Source: Ilex aquifolium (Eukaryota > Streptophyta > Magnoliopsida > Aquifoliales > Aquifoliaceae). From it: a stretch of 64,000 nt of DNA. Shown piece by piece: positions 11,057 to 21,989 of this stretch. A program made the position numbers and the translations under genes. The stretch spans positions 46,905,069 through 46,969,068 of the forward strand of contig OX637391.1 of the NCBI GenBank assembly GCA_951799425.1, in the 5' to 3' direction. Positions within the stretch are counted from its first letter, which is position 1, and every line of letters begins with the position of its first letter. The notes below the pieces were generated by a model that was not told where the DNA came from, searched no databases, and worked only from the letters and a program-made list of their open reading frames with translations.

Positions 11057-13849
11057 CTAAAGTAGCCTTGTTCTTAAGTCTTTGGGAGGAATATCAAGTA
11101 ACATTTTCTGGCACATTGTGGTACCCTGGAAATTGAGGAAAGTGAAGTCAAGAAAGCTTAATTTCTCGGCCACTGTCATCTTTGAAAACCCGAATGAACT
11201 TGTCCAAGTGTTCAGCACACTGGGAATTGCAGGCAGAACCAGCCTCTCCACACCCAAGCCCTTGAGTTTCTTTTCAAGTTCATCCATTAGAATTTGACAC
11301 ATTCCAAGTCTGCGGTATTGAAACCGTGTGGCAACAAGTGGTACTTCTGCAACCTTTTCTCCAAGCACCCTTACAGTAGCCACAGTAATCAGTTCATCAT
11401 TTCTCTCCAAAACCACTGTATAGAACCCTCGAAAGTTCAAACGATTCAGCTCTGACCCTGTACTGAAAACTACATCTTCGACGAGATCCCTCCTGGTTCG
11501 AGGCTCCTTGAGAGGCTCAAAACACTCGTGTATCACCCCGAGAGCAACGTTTAGTTTGCTGTAATTCTCCATTGAGGCCTCAGCATCAGTGGCACTATGA
11601 TCACAACCATCAGACTTTACATATTTGAGTAAAGTCCAAGTTAGATTATCTGCCCCAACTGGAATTGGTTTCCCTAAAAGCCTTTGCAACCCCAAAAATA
11701 TCTTTTCACATTTTTCAGTACAAAACCAATTTTCTTTGTTATTACAATCCACCTTTATAAGACCCTTTTTTCTTAGGCACCCAATGTGATATTGATGCTC
11801 ACACTGATCACAATTGAGAACACTATTTTCTGTAAATCGTTCGGGGTCTTTATTGAATCTGCTTTGGCCACAAATTCCACAGCAGCATGGTGGGCAGAAC
11901 CAGTCTCCATCAGGAACATCCTTCAAGCCAAGGCAACTTGTGTGAAACGCGGATGGACATTGATCACATAAAATCAATTCACCGCCTTCGTGACAGACAG
12001 AACATATATAATCGTTTGAGATGTCATGCCGAGTACCCTTCATCCCACGGGGTTCTGTCCTCACGCTTCTCTGATTATTATTGCGTTTCAACTGCAATTG
12101 GAATTGCAGCATTGACCTGCCATCCTCTAAAAAAATATTGGCTGAAGGTCTGTGATTAGTGCCGCCAGCATGAGCTTCAAACTTACTAAGAGTAAAAACT
12201 TTTTGACAGCAACTGCACTTGATCCCATCACGAGTAATTCGCCCTTTTGCCATTGGACGACCATCCTTTCTGCCACGATAACATACTTTGGCCCGGGGCA
12301 AAACCACATTATTATCTATTAACCATGACAATACAGTTCTAGGGGTGTGGTGGTGAGAGGAAGAAGGAACAGCCACCTCCCGTGCTCTTTTTCTTGATTG
12401 CACCACACAAGCAGAAAAATCACCATCCATATTGTTTCTTTGTTTGATCAAAGCTCTAGATTCCTTTCCTTTCCTCTCCAGTGTTGAATCAGCATTTGTG
12501 ATTGTTTGTTTGGAGGGGGATGCAGAATCTAGTACACCAAATTTTCTCCTTTTTTCGAGTTTTTGAATCCCGTTGTCATTACAAAGTTCATCAAGTTCCA
12601 TTGACAGTCGTTTACAAGAAGAAGCTGTTGCCTGCTTCTCCGGGATTGCATTCCCTGATACAGAACTTCCCTCAATTTCCATTTGTGGAGGCGATGAACC
12701 CTCAACAGCTACCAAACTTCCCTGAATTTGCATTCGTAGAGTCGATGACCCCTCAACAGCCACCAAACTTCCCTCAATTTCCGTTTGTGGAATCGATGAT
12801 CCCTCAACAGCTAACTGGCCCTTACCTTCCTTGCTGACATTAATATTTTGTCTTCTTTCAGAATTATGAACCTTAGTATCAGAACTAGAGTGTCCCCCTT
12901 CATCTATACAGAATTTGCAGGCTGTTCTAAGAGAATAAAACACTCTTCCACTCGGACAACAATACCTCAATTCCCTGCCGCCTTTCTTCCCGACATAATG
13001 TAACGACCACCCCATAGCTGACAAGTGCTTCTTTGCTTTCAATGTCATACCTCCAAGCTTAACATCTCTTTTCAACACACGACCGCCATTGTTGTTCTCT
13101 GATCCTGCCAAATAATACTCCTCTACAGCCTGAGGGCAGTACTCAGGCTCAACCACAACAGCATTTAAATGAGAAACCATATTGGCCTTGGGTGCCTCCT
13201 TGCATAGTAATGGTTTTTTAGTACTTAGTGGCGATGAGACCCGACCACCACGAGAAGGAACATAGCTGCTTTGTTCATCCTGAGAAATCGGAGCTGAACC
13301 AGGATCCCTCAAATCGAGACAGAGCTGGCGAAGTGAAAGGTAACACTTCCCATCATGTGAAATATATCGTAGTTTTGGTTTGTCATTCTCTCTCACAAAC
13401 TCAATTTTCCAGCCCAGATATGAAAGATGTTTCCTAGCCTTCAATGCCAAAATACTTGAAGGCATGTCCGACTTAGACTTATTAGTGTATTCAGTGATTG
13501 CTTCAGGGCAAAACTCAGCTTCAGGAACCAAATCAGGGCCAGCAGGAAGCCATTCGAGTCTTTTTCGTTTTGTCGAATGTTTGATCTTCCTAGTCGGTTT
13601 TTTCGATTTGATTCGAGAAAACCCTTCACTGTTTTCATTAGAACTAATACTGGAATGTTCGTCAGTAGGAGAAGAATCACTAATACATGACTCAGGCTTC
13701 AATGTAGAATCTAGAACAGAGTCCGAAAACTCCATTAATGGTTGGCCTTTTTGTATCAAATCTCCTGAAGATTTCATCTTCTGATAAAATCTATTATAAT
13801 GACCTATAAAACCAAGTTCCACCAAGTTTCCCTCACAGAACAAGTCCAT
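11057..13849 (-). CDS. IDM1-like PHD-finger / GNAT acetyltransferase, 930 aa, single exon
   Basis: A nuclear chromatin protein of the plant PHD-GNAT family, whose founder IDM1/ROS4 is a histone acetyltransferase that helps counter DNA methylation. Order: basic region (KKPTRKIKHSTKRKR, ~83-97). Two copies of one domain, at ~98-182 and ~230-317, both with a (K)A(R/K)KHLS..GW pattern. A 17-residue motif repeated three times (348-398). A Tify-binding-type domain from ~505 to 585 with SWLIDNNVV and CSCCQKVFTLSKFEAHAG. A PHD finger at 616-656 (CSVCHEGGELILCDQC ... WFCPPC). A second Cys/His finger at ~657-714. A GNAT fold at ~760-915 with acetyl-CoA loop RRLGMC (846-851). The start ATG at 13849 is the first in frame. 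The frame is intact. The exact orthologue is not decided, and the function is inferred from the family. Confidence 0.9.
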   Translation of the reverse strand: MDLFCEGNLVELGFIGHYNRFYQKMKSSGDLIQKGQPLMEFSDSVLDSTLKPESCISDSSPTDEHSSISSNENSEGFSRIKSKKPTRKIKHSTKRKRLEWLPAGPDLVPEAEFCPEAITEYTNKSKSDMPSSILALKARKHLSYLGWKIEFVRENDKPKLRYISHDGKCYLSLRQLCLDLRDPGSAPISQDEQSSYVPSRGGRVSSPLSTKKPLLCKEAPKANMVSHLNAVVVEPEYCPQAVEEYYLAGSENNNGGRVLKRDVKLGGMTLKAKKHLSAMGWSLHYVGKKGGRELRYCCPSGRVFYSLRTACKFCIDEGGHSSSDTKVHNSERRQNINVSKEGKGQLAVEGSSIPQTEIEGSLVAVEGSSTLRMQIQGSLVAVEGSSPPQMEIEGSSVSGNAIPEKQATASSCKRLSMELDELCNDNGIQKLEKRRKFGVLDSASPSKQTITNADSTLERKGKESRALIKQRNNMDGDFSACVVQSRKRAREVAVPSSSHHHTPRTVLSWLIDNNVVLPRAKVCYRGRKDGRPMAKGRITRDGIKCSCCQKVFTLSKFEAHAGGTNHRPSANIFLEDGRSMLQFQLQLKRNNNQRSVRTEPRGMKGTRHDISNDYICSVCHEGGELILCDQCPSAFHTSCLGLKDVPDGDWFCPPCCCGICGQSRFNKDPERFTENSVLNCDQCEHQYHIGCLRKKGLIKVDCNNKENWFCTEKCEKIFLGLQRLLGKPIPVGADNLTWTLLKYVKSDGCDHSATDAEASMENYSKLNVALGVIHECFEPLKEPRTRRDLVEDVVFSTGSELNRLNFRGFYTVVLERNDELITVATVRVLGEKVAEVPLVATRFQYRRLGMCQILMDELEKKLKGLGVERLVLPAIPSVLNTWTSSFGFSKMTVAEKLSFLDFTFLNFQGTTMCQKMLLDIPPKDLRTRLL
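12656..12808 (-). repeat. In-frame 51-bp minisatellite, three units, within the PHD/GNAT gene
   Basis: Three tandem copies of a 17-codon unit of the type VEGSS..Q.EIEGSLVA encode residues 348-398, in a low-complexity linker between the second duplicated domain and the Tify-binding domain. Because the unit is a multiple of three, copy-number change would keep the frame. Confidence 0.85.
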
Positions 13850-14019
13850 TCCAGATTAGGAAAACCGTCTTTTATCCGAACTTGGGACCAAATTTTCTTT
13901 ACAGAAACAATAACAGTCCATTCTTGATCAACTTCCTCAATCATCTCAAGAAACAACCAATTCCCTCGAGGCCTCCAATCTCGAGTACCCTCGTCCCAAT
14001 CTTGGGTGATCCTAATCAT
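13804..14019 (-). other. Upstream ORF overlapping the PHD/GNAT start codon
   Basis: An ATG at 14019 opens a 71-codon frame that ends at 13804. It is out of frame with the main ATG at 13849 and overlaps it by 46 nt. If the transcript begins upstream of 14019, this would lower initiation at the main ATG. The peptide is Trp-rich and matches nothing I know. Confidence 0.4.
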
Positions 14020-14052
14020 ATCAATATTAGCGTTCAGTTCATGGCTCAACAG

Positions 14053-14579
14053 CAGGCCGGCTCAAGGCAATTTAAAGCTTAAATGGAAAACACTAAATGA
14101 GGGGTTTTTTTAATTTTTAATATTAATTTTTTGAAAAAATTAATTTTTTTTTAATTTTAATTTTTTTAAAAATTAATTTATTATGTGAGAGAGACAAAAG
14201 AAAGACGTGCTAGTGTTCCAGAGAAAAATGTTTTGACTTTTGTTTTTGTTTTTTATTGGATAGAGTGTTTATTTTTAAATTTTTTACTTATTTTTATATA
14301 GAGAGAATGAGTAGGGATAAATAAGAGTTGATTTTTGAGTATTTTTTATTTATTTATTTTTTTAGGTTTCTAATGTTATGAATTGAATCATTGACCCAAA
14401 TTATTACAATAAAAATTGACTGTATTTAATTTTTTTGGGCCTTTTTTTTTAGGGTTTAAAATTTAAAGGATTTAAATATTTTTTAGATTAGTAATGTACC
14501 AAAAATTATGGGACATTCTAAAATTTTGGGCCTAAAACCTAAGCTTTTTTTTTTTTGTAATGCTATTGAACCGCCCCTG
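14053..14579. mobile_element. Non-autonomous hAT element in the PHD/GNAT upstream region, 527 bp
   Basis: The left end is CAGGCCGGCTCAAGG. The right end, reverse-complemented, is CAGGGGCGGTTCAATAG. It is flanked by a perfect 8-bp duplication, CTCAACAG, at 14045-14052 and 14580-14587. The interior is AT-rich without coding. It lies 204 bp upstream of the PHD/GNAT ATG, so it may carry or displace the promoter. Confidence 0.8.
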
Positions 14580-14587
14580 CTCAACAG

Positions 14588-15718
14588 GTAGAGGCTTTAG
14601 GCCCTCCACATAAAAAAGGCCCCAAATAAATCAAAGATTAAAACTTATTGTAACATTGAATATTTTTATTATGACAGTACATTGTAACGGTCTACACATT
14701 ATTTTTGACAAATTGTTACGAGACTCAAAGACTCAACAATGAAGCACAAGTAGAGATTAAAATTGTTATGAAACGTATAAACACTTCCATCCTTTGAACG
14801 GAAGGAGGCATAGCAGGGCCAACCCTAAGGCGACCATTAAAATAGTAGACTAGGGCTCCCATTTAGCCCGACCATTAAAATAGTTCATGTTTTGAGACCC
14901 ATTTAAATGGACCAAGTTAAAGGCTTAATATATTTCACAAATCTGCTTAAAATTTTATAGAAAGCTCTAAGATGTAATAATTTTTTCACAGGTCTATGTA
15001 AAGTCTTATTTATATAATCAAGTAGTTAGATTGTTTGTTTTGAACTTTTCGCGGCTCAGATCGTTTGATGAGATTATTGATCTGACGGTCCTAATGGGAA
15101 ATCTCCCTCCACCCCACCCCACCCCATTCCACCCCATTTTTTGAAAAAGACTTTCATTCCTTCCACAATTTTAAGACTCATGTATGAACCACAAAAATAA
15201 AATCTATTGGATTATCTAATCGGATCCGAATTAGACTTTCAAAGTCGGATTTGGATTCGAATCAATCAAAATCTGATCCAAACACAATCCTTTATAAACC
15301 TAATTTTAGATCACTAACCCAGCCAAATCTCCTATAACTTATAATTGATTGCTATAAAAGTTAAGCTCATCTAAACAACACTTGATTAGAATTAGGAACT
15401 CTTCTCCGAGCCATGAGCTGGAAATGAACTTTCTACTTGGTATTCTTTCAGGCCATCCTAAGGAATATTGTTCACATGTCTTATTTTGATATCTTCAAAA
15501 CTAATTGTCACATTCCCAAGTTCATCTGTTCACTTGCAAATTAAGCTGAGTGACTAATCCTAGGAATTGTAAGAGAAAGCAGCTAAACAAACTTGCATCA
15601 GAGATTTGAAGTACTGTTCCAATCTACATTTCAATATGAAATCCCTGGGAGAACAACTTTCAAATTTTAGTACAAAAAAGTAGAGAGAGACTTCGCCATA
15701 TATCTTTGCAATAAACTT
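14588..15718. other. Spacer with hAT-like fragment
   Basis: The segment at 14815-14880 (cagggccaaccct, then two copies of cgaccattaaaatag) looks like one end of another hAT element of the same style, but no other end was found. A C-rich caccccaccccacccc run lies near 15108-15140. About 15400-15718 is the 3' flank of gene A. Confidence 0.35.
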
Positions 15719-17637
15719 CTACTCCCCTAGTAGAAGTGCCTTTAAGATGGCCTCGCTCATACCATCAGTATATGGAAACAGATGTCCGGCACCTGGTAAT
15801 TCATGGTAGTGTATCCATGGAAGCTTTTCAGCAATGTAGCGCTGCAGTGTAATAGGCACAAGGCCATCTTCATCGCCTTGCCACAAATGAACAGAGCCTT
15901 CACCATCACGGAAAGGATTCATTAGATCCATAGGATTGAATTCCCAACTCCCAAATCCAACCATCAGGTCCCGATGAAATGACTCAAATTCTCCTTGTTG
16001 TGTTACGTATGCCTGCTTATCAAAAGAGATGAAACTTTCGCAATTATATGTCTTTCATAGACGTTGGACACTTTTTAATGGACACGTTTAGAAGAACTAT
16101 CATGCAAAGAATCTCCTTAACCGTCATATTTCTTAACTTTAGACACAGGGAAGTCTACCACGTGACATGATCGCTGTATATGGAATCTAGAACTCAATGA
16201 ATTTTGATCATTTTCTATGCTATATTATGGATGAATTGATTTTCTTGTACAGTAAGTACTTGATTATGACCATACCTGTGTATACACCCACTCAAATGCA
16301 TGATACTTATTGGAATTTCATACTCATTCTTCATAAAAAAAAAAACAGAAAAAAAAAATTACCTTGTCATATTGGCTCCCCCTAAGCTTGGGTATAAGTT
16401 TTAAATCTTGGCTAGAATACTTAGCCGTTTGGGCAATAAGGCTTGAGGCAGGAAACCATTTCTGGGTGTTCCACCAGTAGGTGAGCCAAGGGGTGTAGTG
16501 TGCGACCCGTAAAGTCCACTGGTCTTGTGGAAATTGCTCGTAGTAGGCTTTTGCAGATATATTTGAAGGAAACCCAGGCCACCAGTAATTGACAGCAGGA
16601 ACAATTAATGCTGCTCCTGCCAGCCTGTTAGCATCCAAACATTAAACTTAATAGTTCAAATTTGAAGAACTGAATACAAATATTAGGAGGAGAAGCAGTA
16701 AAAGACCTCAATTTTATCGTACGTGGTTACAAAACAATAACATTCCACATTTTCAGACAACATGACAACAAAATACTAAACTTTATAGTTGAAACATCAA
16801 AGAACTGAATAGAAATATTAGGAGGAAATGCAGTAAAAAGACTTCCATAAATCTTATCATAAGCGGTTAAAAAAAAATGCATTGTTACTTAATCCTCTTC
16901 ATGTTAATCTGATGATAAAATTACTTATCTCACCTTTATGTTTTACGTTACTCAGAAAGATTACATTTCTCAATAAATCCTCCATGTTACAAGAAAGTTC
17001 CAAGATTATATGTGGTTCATTAGTAGCTAAATCTGCAATATTGTCAAGTAGATACTGCATTTCACTATTTCTTACCTGTGAGGGATGTACTTAAGACATC
17101 CCCAGACCAGCTGTCCTCCCATTGAAAACCCAATTACATAAAATTTGGATCCAAGATCTAACTGATCAGCAAGCTCTTCTATATCCAGGGCTATACTACT
17201 TAAGGTATGCTTTGGATCCGGGTCACTTTCCCCATAACCTGGTCTATCAAAAGACACGATGTAGATCCCTAGTTCTTCAGCCATCCCCTGAGAAGGATAA
17301 CATGGAAGTCATTTGAAACAAAACTATCAAAATCCACCCAAGTAAAGAGAAAATTTGTCAACTTCATGAACAACCATAAAACTACCGAAGCAAAAACTGC
17401 CAAGTCATGTCTGCTACAGCCAAAGCCATGAACAAAGATAATCTTGTATTTGGCTATTTCTCTGGGGACTCCATGCTCCTTATAGGCCAAGTGTCGTCCA
17501 TCCCTCAACTTTATTCTTGGTGCTCTAATAGGTGGACCGACTGACGTGCCACATATCCTGGGAGGTGGGGGACGGGCAGCTTGATATGCCCAGGCTAGAA
17601 ACCCGATCAATAAGACCAACAGAATTTCTTGAAACAT
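15719..17637 (-). CDS. Alpha/beta-hydrolase A, four coding exons, 339 aa, intact
   Basis: A plant alpha/beta-hydrolase-fold protein; the substrate is unknown. Exons (minus strand): 17637-17386, 17287-17076, 16624-16363, 16012-15719, all with GT..AG introns, summing to 1020 nt. An N-terminal hydrophobic segment (LLVLLIGFLAWAY, ~6-18) suggests a signal anchor. Oxyanion-region HGFG is at ~70-73, the nucleophile Ser139 in GFSMGG, Asp291 in GDEDGLVP and His319 in GAGH. A start codon 27 nt upstream (17664) is in frame, but the paralogues and a splice acceptor immediately before GGATG favour 17637. It stops nine residues earlier than paralogues B-D (TAG directly after LLLGE). The coding is intact, but its leader region is disrupted by a copia insertion (see findings), so expression is uncertain. 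Confidence 0.9.
16625..17075 (-). repeat. Intron 2 of gene A with an internal partial duplication
   Basis: Two related blocks of about 120-150 bp (around 16640-16735 and 16775-16870) share aactgaata.aaatattaggagga and cagtaaaa. The paralogue B intron has one copy. Gene C has a 150-bp intron without the extra sequence. Confidence 0.6.
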
Positions 17638-20128
17638 CCCTGAAAATAATTTCAAATTCCTCATGCAGGATTACAAAAATTTGAGAAGAAAAAAAAAACA
17701 GAAAGCTTAACACCAAGGCTTTAGAGATGCTGGCATAACACATTATTTGTGTCTTCTTTTCTTATTCTTTCAAAAGGATGTCATATAGACCAAAGTGAAT
17801 AGCTATAATGTGAGAAACATCATCAGTATACTTTTGAGAGAACGAAAATGAAAAGGGATAAAAATAACTAACTTATTATTGGCCTTGAATAAAAGGTATC
17901 ACTTATAAAAGGGGAAAAACAGGATTTAACAGGTATAATAAAGACAAGGGAAGAACTAGGATCTCCGCTTAGGAGATGCGATTATAATCTTACAGTAGAT
18001 ATTAATATCATAATCATATTTCACAACATGTAATTAAAAGAGACAAAGTTTTGCTAAAACAATGAAGCATGGCATGTTTTCCTAAGAAACTAATCATAAG
18101 CAAGTATAGCCAGTTTAGTGTGCAGCAAATCATCCCCAACATATGAATATATAAGACCTCAGATGAAGGTTTTGCCTCCTCGAGCCAAGAGAAAGTTCTA
18201 ATGCTTGCATGAGGCATCTAAATAGTTTCTGTTTTTTTGCTCCTAGTACCCCACTCTACCTCTAAATCCCTTAAGAAAACCAAACTCATTGTCTTCAATC
18301 TTAGAACCAAGAGAATTGGCTGAAATTGAATTGCACCATCTTGTTTCTACACAGATGGAGGCAGCGGGGTAAGCCAGCTTGCCGTAAGAAAGTCTTAGGT
18401 GTTTCTCTTTTTGGGCTCTTATCATTTAGTTGCACTTCTTATGTTTTTGACATCCATGTTATGTTACTGAGGCAGAATTTTTACTGCATAACCCGTATAA
18501 TATCTATGTGGTCACTTATGTATGAAATGACAGCCTATTGGATAAACCAAATAAACAGTTAGATTTCATGCACTTGGTGCAATAATTCTTTCAAGTTAAA
18601 CCACATATCTACAAACTGATGTTGGGTACAATTGAAAGTAGTACAATCTATGGGCAATCTCAAAAGTAAGGGGGTGTCATGGCCCCCTCTACTCCCAACG
18701 TAGCTCCGCCGATGAATTGCAGTGATAGAGAAAGTCTAAATCTAGACTATAAAACTACTTAATGAAGAAGAAAACTAGAACATTTGAAGTAGGTTCCTGT
18801 TTTGTTTTTGTTTTTTTTTTTTAATTTTTATGGGTGCAAAATAATATATTCTGCATCAAAAAACATTTCATTCTCCATGTAATTAAGAATATTATAAGAA
18901 GAAAACTAAAGCACACCTAACCATTCTATTTGTTGGGAAAAATAGGTTTTCTCACAAGTGTAAATCAATGGAAGCAATATAAATAAAATGACAGAAAATA
19001 AATGAGCACACAGGATTTACGTGGTTCCCTCAAATTAAGGTACGTCCACGACGACCGGTAGGTCAGTTTCTTCCACTATCACCAAAGGAGTTTACAAAGT
19101 GGCCAAAAGGCATAAGCCTTACAAACACACAAAGGTGTCAATCACAAGAGGAAAATACCTCACAAAATAAGTGAACCAAATCTCCAAGAACAAACCGCAA
19201 GCAAATGTCTTCTTGCCAAGCCGAAAAATGGAGAACAAAGGAACCAAGGAAATGACAAAGGCTTTTCTTCTATACCGAGCCAACAAAGAGCAAAGGAACC
19301 AAGAAATGACAAAGGACTTGTCTACAAGGTCTACCGAAATTCCTTTGTTGCTTGAAGACTCCAAAAAACCAAATCTTGATATGTCAAGAGTCTTGCATTG
19401 GAAAGCCACCAAATTAAAAGCCAAGTGCAAACCAAGTTGCATGCCAAAATTAACAAGACTATTTTTAGCCTATAGATGGATCCCACTAAGGAGGGAAACC
19501 CAACACTATTTGCCTATCACATCATTTGAAGAAATAGTAATGACAAACACAATGGAGCCATTGCCACAAAAGGGTCATCAATGACATTATATCCTAGCCA
19601 AGCTGACCACCATTGATTCCATTGATTTTTTCTAGATTCTACAACCAAGAGGTCAAAGGGTCAATCCTTGCCAAAGACAAAACTTAATTTCGATGGTTAA
19701 TTTTTATTGCAATAGTGAGTTTTTGATGTATACATATACAAAAAAAATATCATTTTGTAGAATAAATAACATCTTTCTCCACATAAAAAAAATAGTTTTT
19801 TGATATGTAAAGTAACGCCAATTGATTGACTTCATTCAACGAGAACCAAGCAAGATCAATGCTATGAGGACTTAATTTGGAGACTTAAAATCAAAGACTT
19901 TAATCAATACAACCACTTGATTAATTATAAGTTCCAATGTCAGATGAAGTTCATTTTTAATTCAATGATTCATTGAATTAAGTCCACATATTACGTCCAA
20001 ATAGTATTTTCCTCCAAAAAAATATTTAGAATAACAAAGTGGTGAAATTGAGGCAATTATTGTTAAACAAAATGAGTGGTCTTGATTGACTTTTCTGGAT
20101 TGATGCTAAGCTGAAGCAGTTGATATCT
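17638..20128 (-). other. Region upstream of gene A coding exon 1, homologous to the leader intron of gene B
   Basis: A splice-acceptor-like ttttcag lies immediately before GGATG at 17639, as in genes B and C. Homology to the gene B leader intron and leader exon continues to about 20128 (cttgattgac, gatgctaagctgaagcag, tgatatct). It is interrupted by the solo LTR at 18931-19505. The segment carrying the leader splice donor in B and C is missing near 20072-20078. Confidence 0.6.
18931..19505. mobile_element. Solo copia-type LTR, 575 bp
   Basis: It begins TGTTGGG and ends CCCAACA, and is flanked by a perfect 5-bp duplication, CTATT, at 18926-18930 and 19506-19510. The sequence tacgtggttccctcaa is typical of copia LTRs. 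There is no internal region, so it is the product of LTR-LTR recombination. The open frame at 19171-19584 across it is not considered a gene. Confidence 0.8.
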
Positions 20129-20697
20129 TGTTGCAGAAAATATCCCAGGAATCGAGTTTGGATCGATATTGACACTCACACTCAAATTAAAAAATAAAAG
20201 AACAATCACACTTGACAAAACAATTTACGTGGTTCGACTATTGCCTACGTCAACGACAGCAACGATCGGATGTTTTTACTATTTGGAGTAAAAGAGCAAT
20301 TGTTTCAAACCTCACAAGTATTCACTTCAACAAACGAGGATCACTCTGATATCTCACTGGTATCATTTACAGATCTGATAACAATCAGATTGATACCAAT
20401 CTCACTCAACTCTTAAGCTTGAACTGTCTCAAGCTTCACACTCAGAGGAGTCTTAGTTCTGATTTTTGAACACTGCCTGAGCCCCTCCTTTTATAGGCAA
20501 ACTGGGAAAGAAATGGACAAAGGCTCAAATCTGCAAATCAGAGCAATTCATATGGAGATCAAATCCGAATTGTGCATGATTCAGGCATTCATGCGTAGCC
20601 CCATTTTCCTTTTGACTTTAAGCCACCAATTGTTGAAATTCAATGCCACCCTTTGTCTTCTTGCTAGCCATAGGCTGTCAGGCCATTTAATTCAAAA
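20129..20697 (-). repeat. 3' LTR of the copia element
   Basis: Matches 25240-25802 along its length with visible point differences and small indels. The divergence suggests an old insertion. Confidence 0.9.
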
Positions 20698-20786
20698 ATT
20701 CTCCATCTAGACTTGAAGCCGCTTAAGCCATCTAGAAAAACCTTTTTCGATCCTCATTTCAGATGCGCCTTGCTAGCGCTCAAATT

Positions 20787-21677
20787 TTTAGGATGTTGAT
20801 CAAGTCCAAGGAATGCTTGAACTTGATTGGTGGAACCACATTGGTCAACATATCACCTGGGTTATATTTAGTGCTAATTTTCTGTAAATAAATTTCTCCA
20901 TCATCGATAATCCCACAAACAAAGTGAAATTTGTAACACCCTACTCTCCACATGGCATAATATTGTTCGCTTTGGACTCATTGACCATCACAGTTTTGTT
21001 TTTTCCAGTACCACTGGGAAAATACCTTATGCCATGTAAGGCGAGGGGCTTACTTATAAGCCCAGCAACTTTCCCCTCCCTAACCGATGTGGGACATCAG
21101 GATCTCACAATCCACCCCCCTTAGGGCTGCACGTCCTCATGCAGTAGCTAGCCAGCTACTCGCCCGCCCACATGCAAGCGAGCACGGCAGGGGCCCATAC
21201 TCGATCCAGGCGAGAGTTGGCTCTGATACCAACTTGTAACACCCCATTCTCCACATGGCATAATATTGTCCACTTTGGGCCCACTGACCATCACGGTTTT
21301 GTTTCTCCCAGTACCATTGGGAAAAGGTCTTATGCCATGTAAGGCGAGGGGTTTACTTATAAGCCCAACAACTTTCCCCTTCTTAACCTATGTAGGACAC
21401 CATGATCTCACAAAATTGAACATCAATATGCTTGGTTCTAACATGATGAACTTGGTGTTTTGCCAAGTCAATGGCGCTCTGATTGTCACAAAAGATGCTC
21501 ACATGCTTTTGTGATATACCCAAATCACCAATCAAACCCCGGACCCATAAAGCCTCTTTGACAGCCTTAGTCACTGCAATGTACTTTACCTCAGTTGTTG
21601 ACAAAGCAACTGTTGGTTATGACATAGACTTCCAACTGACTAGACCATGGACTATTTTGAAACATAGCTTGTTGTAG
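20787..21677 (-). pseudogene. Copia RNase H and C-terminal Pol, split by the TRIM
   Basis: The part at 21418-21604 encodes STTEVKYIAVTKAVKEALW and FCDNQSAIDLAKHQVHHVRT, the copia RNase H signature. After removal of the TRIM it continues at 20931-20787 with HFVCGIIDDGEI and KYNPGDMLTNVV. It is broken upstream. Confidence 0.85.
20932..21412 (-). mobile_element. TRIM element (miniature LTR retrotransposon) nested in the copia RNase H region, 481 bp
   Basis: Two 178-bp direct repeats, 20932-21109 and 21235-21412, flank a ~125-bp interior. On the minus strand the LTRs read TGTGAGATC...GGTGTTACA. The interior starts with primer-binding site TTGGTATCAGAGCC (tRNA-Met) and ends with polypurine tract AAGGGGGG before the second repeat. 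A perfect 5-bp duplication AAATT lies at 20927-20931 and 21413-21417. Joining the flanks restores the copia frame (HIDVQF then HFV), confirming the insertion. There is no coding capacity. I saw no 5S rRNA block, so it is not called Cassandra. Confidence 0.93.
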
Positions 21678-21989
21678 ACCTTCGCTTGTCCAGGTCACCA
21701 GCATAATTGGAATCCACATAACCACTGATATGAGACTCTAAACTACTGTCCCATTAATACACCAATCCTACATTCAGAGTACCACAGAGATACCATAGTA
21801 ACCATTTCACAACCTGCCAATGTTTCTTACCAGGATCTGACATATACCTGCTTACCATACTAACTGCATGTGAAATGTCCGAACAAGTGCATACCATAGC
21901 ATACACATCAAGTTTGCAACTGCATTCGCATATGGAACATGAGGCATATACTCAGTCTCCTCCCAACTACTTGGAGACATAGCTGTTGA

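Noticed and set aside
13804-14049. A first exon of the PHD/GNAT protein in another frame
   Set aside because: No splice donor or acceptor pair joins it to the main frame, and the longest version starts at TTG, not ATG. It is kept only as a possible upstream ORF from 14019.
17635-17664. Upstream in-frame ATG (17664) as the start of hydrolase A
   Set aside because: A splice acceptor lies between it and the ATG at 17637, and B and C have no upstream ATG at that position, so 17637 is preferred.
19171-19584. 137-codon frame across the solo LTR
   Set aside because: It lies almost wholly inside a solo LTR with a perfect target duplication, and the peptide is Lys-rich without known domains.
20932-21412. 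Cassandra-type TRIM carrying 5S rRNA
   Set aside because: The LTR has the cccacatcggttag motif that loosely recalls 5S-related sequence, but I cannot see a 5S gene body with its internal promoter boxes, so only TRIM is claimed.
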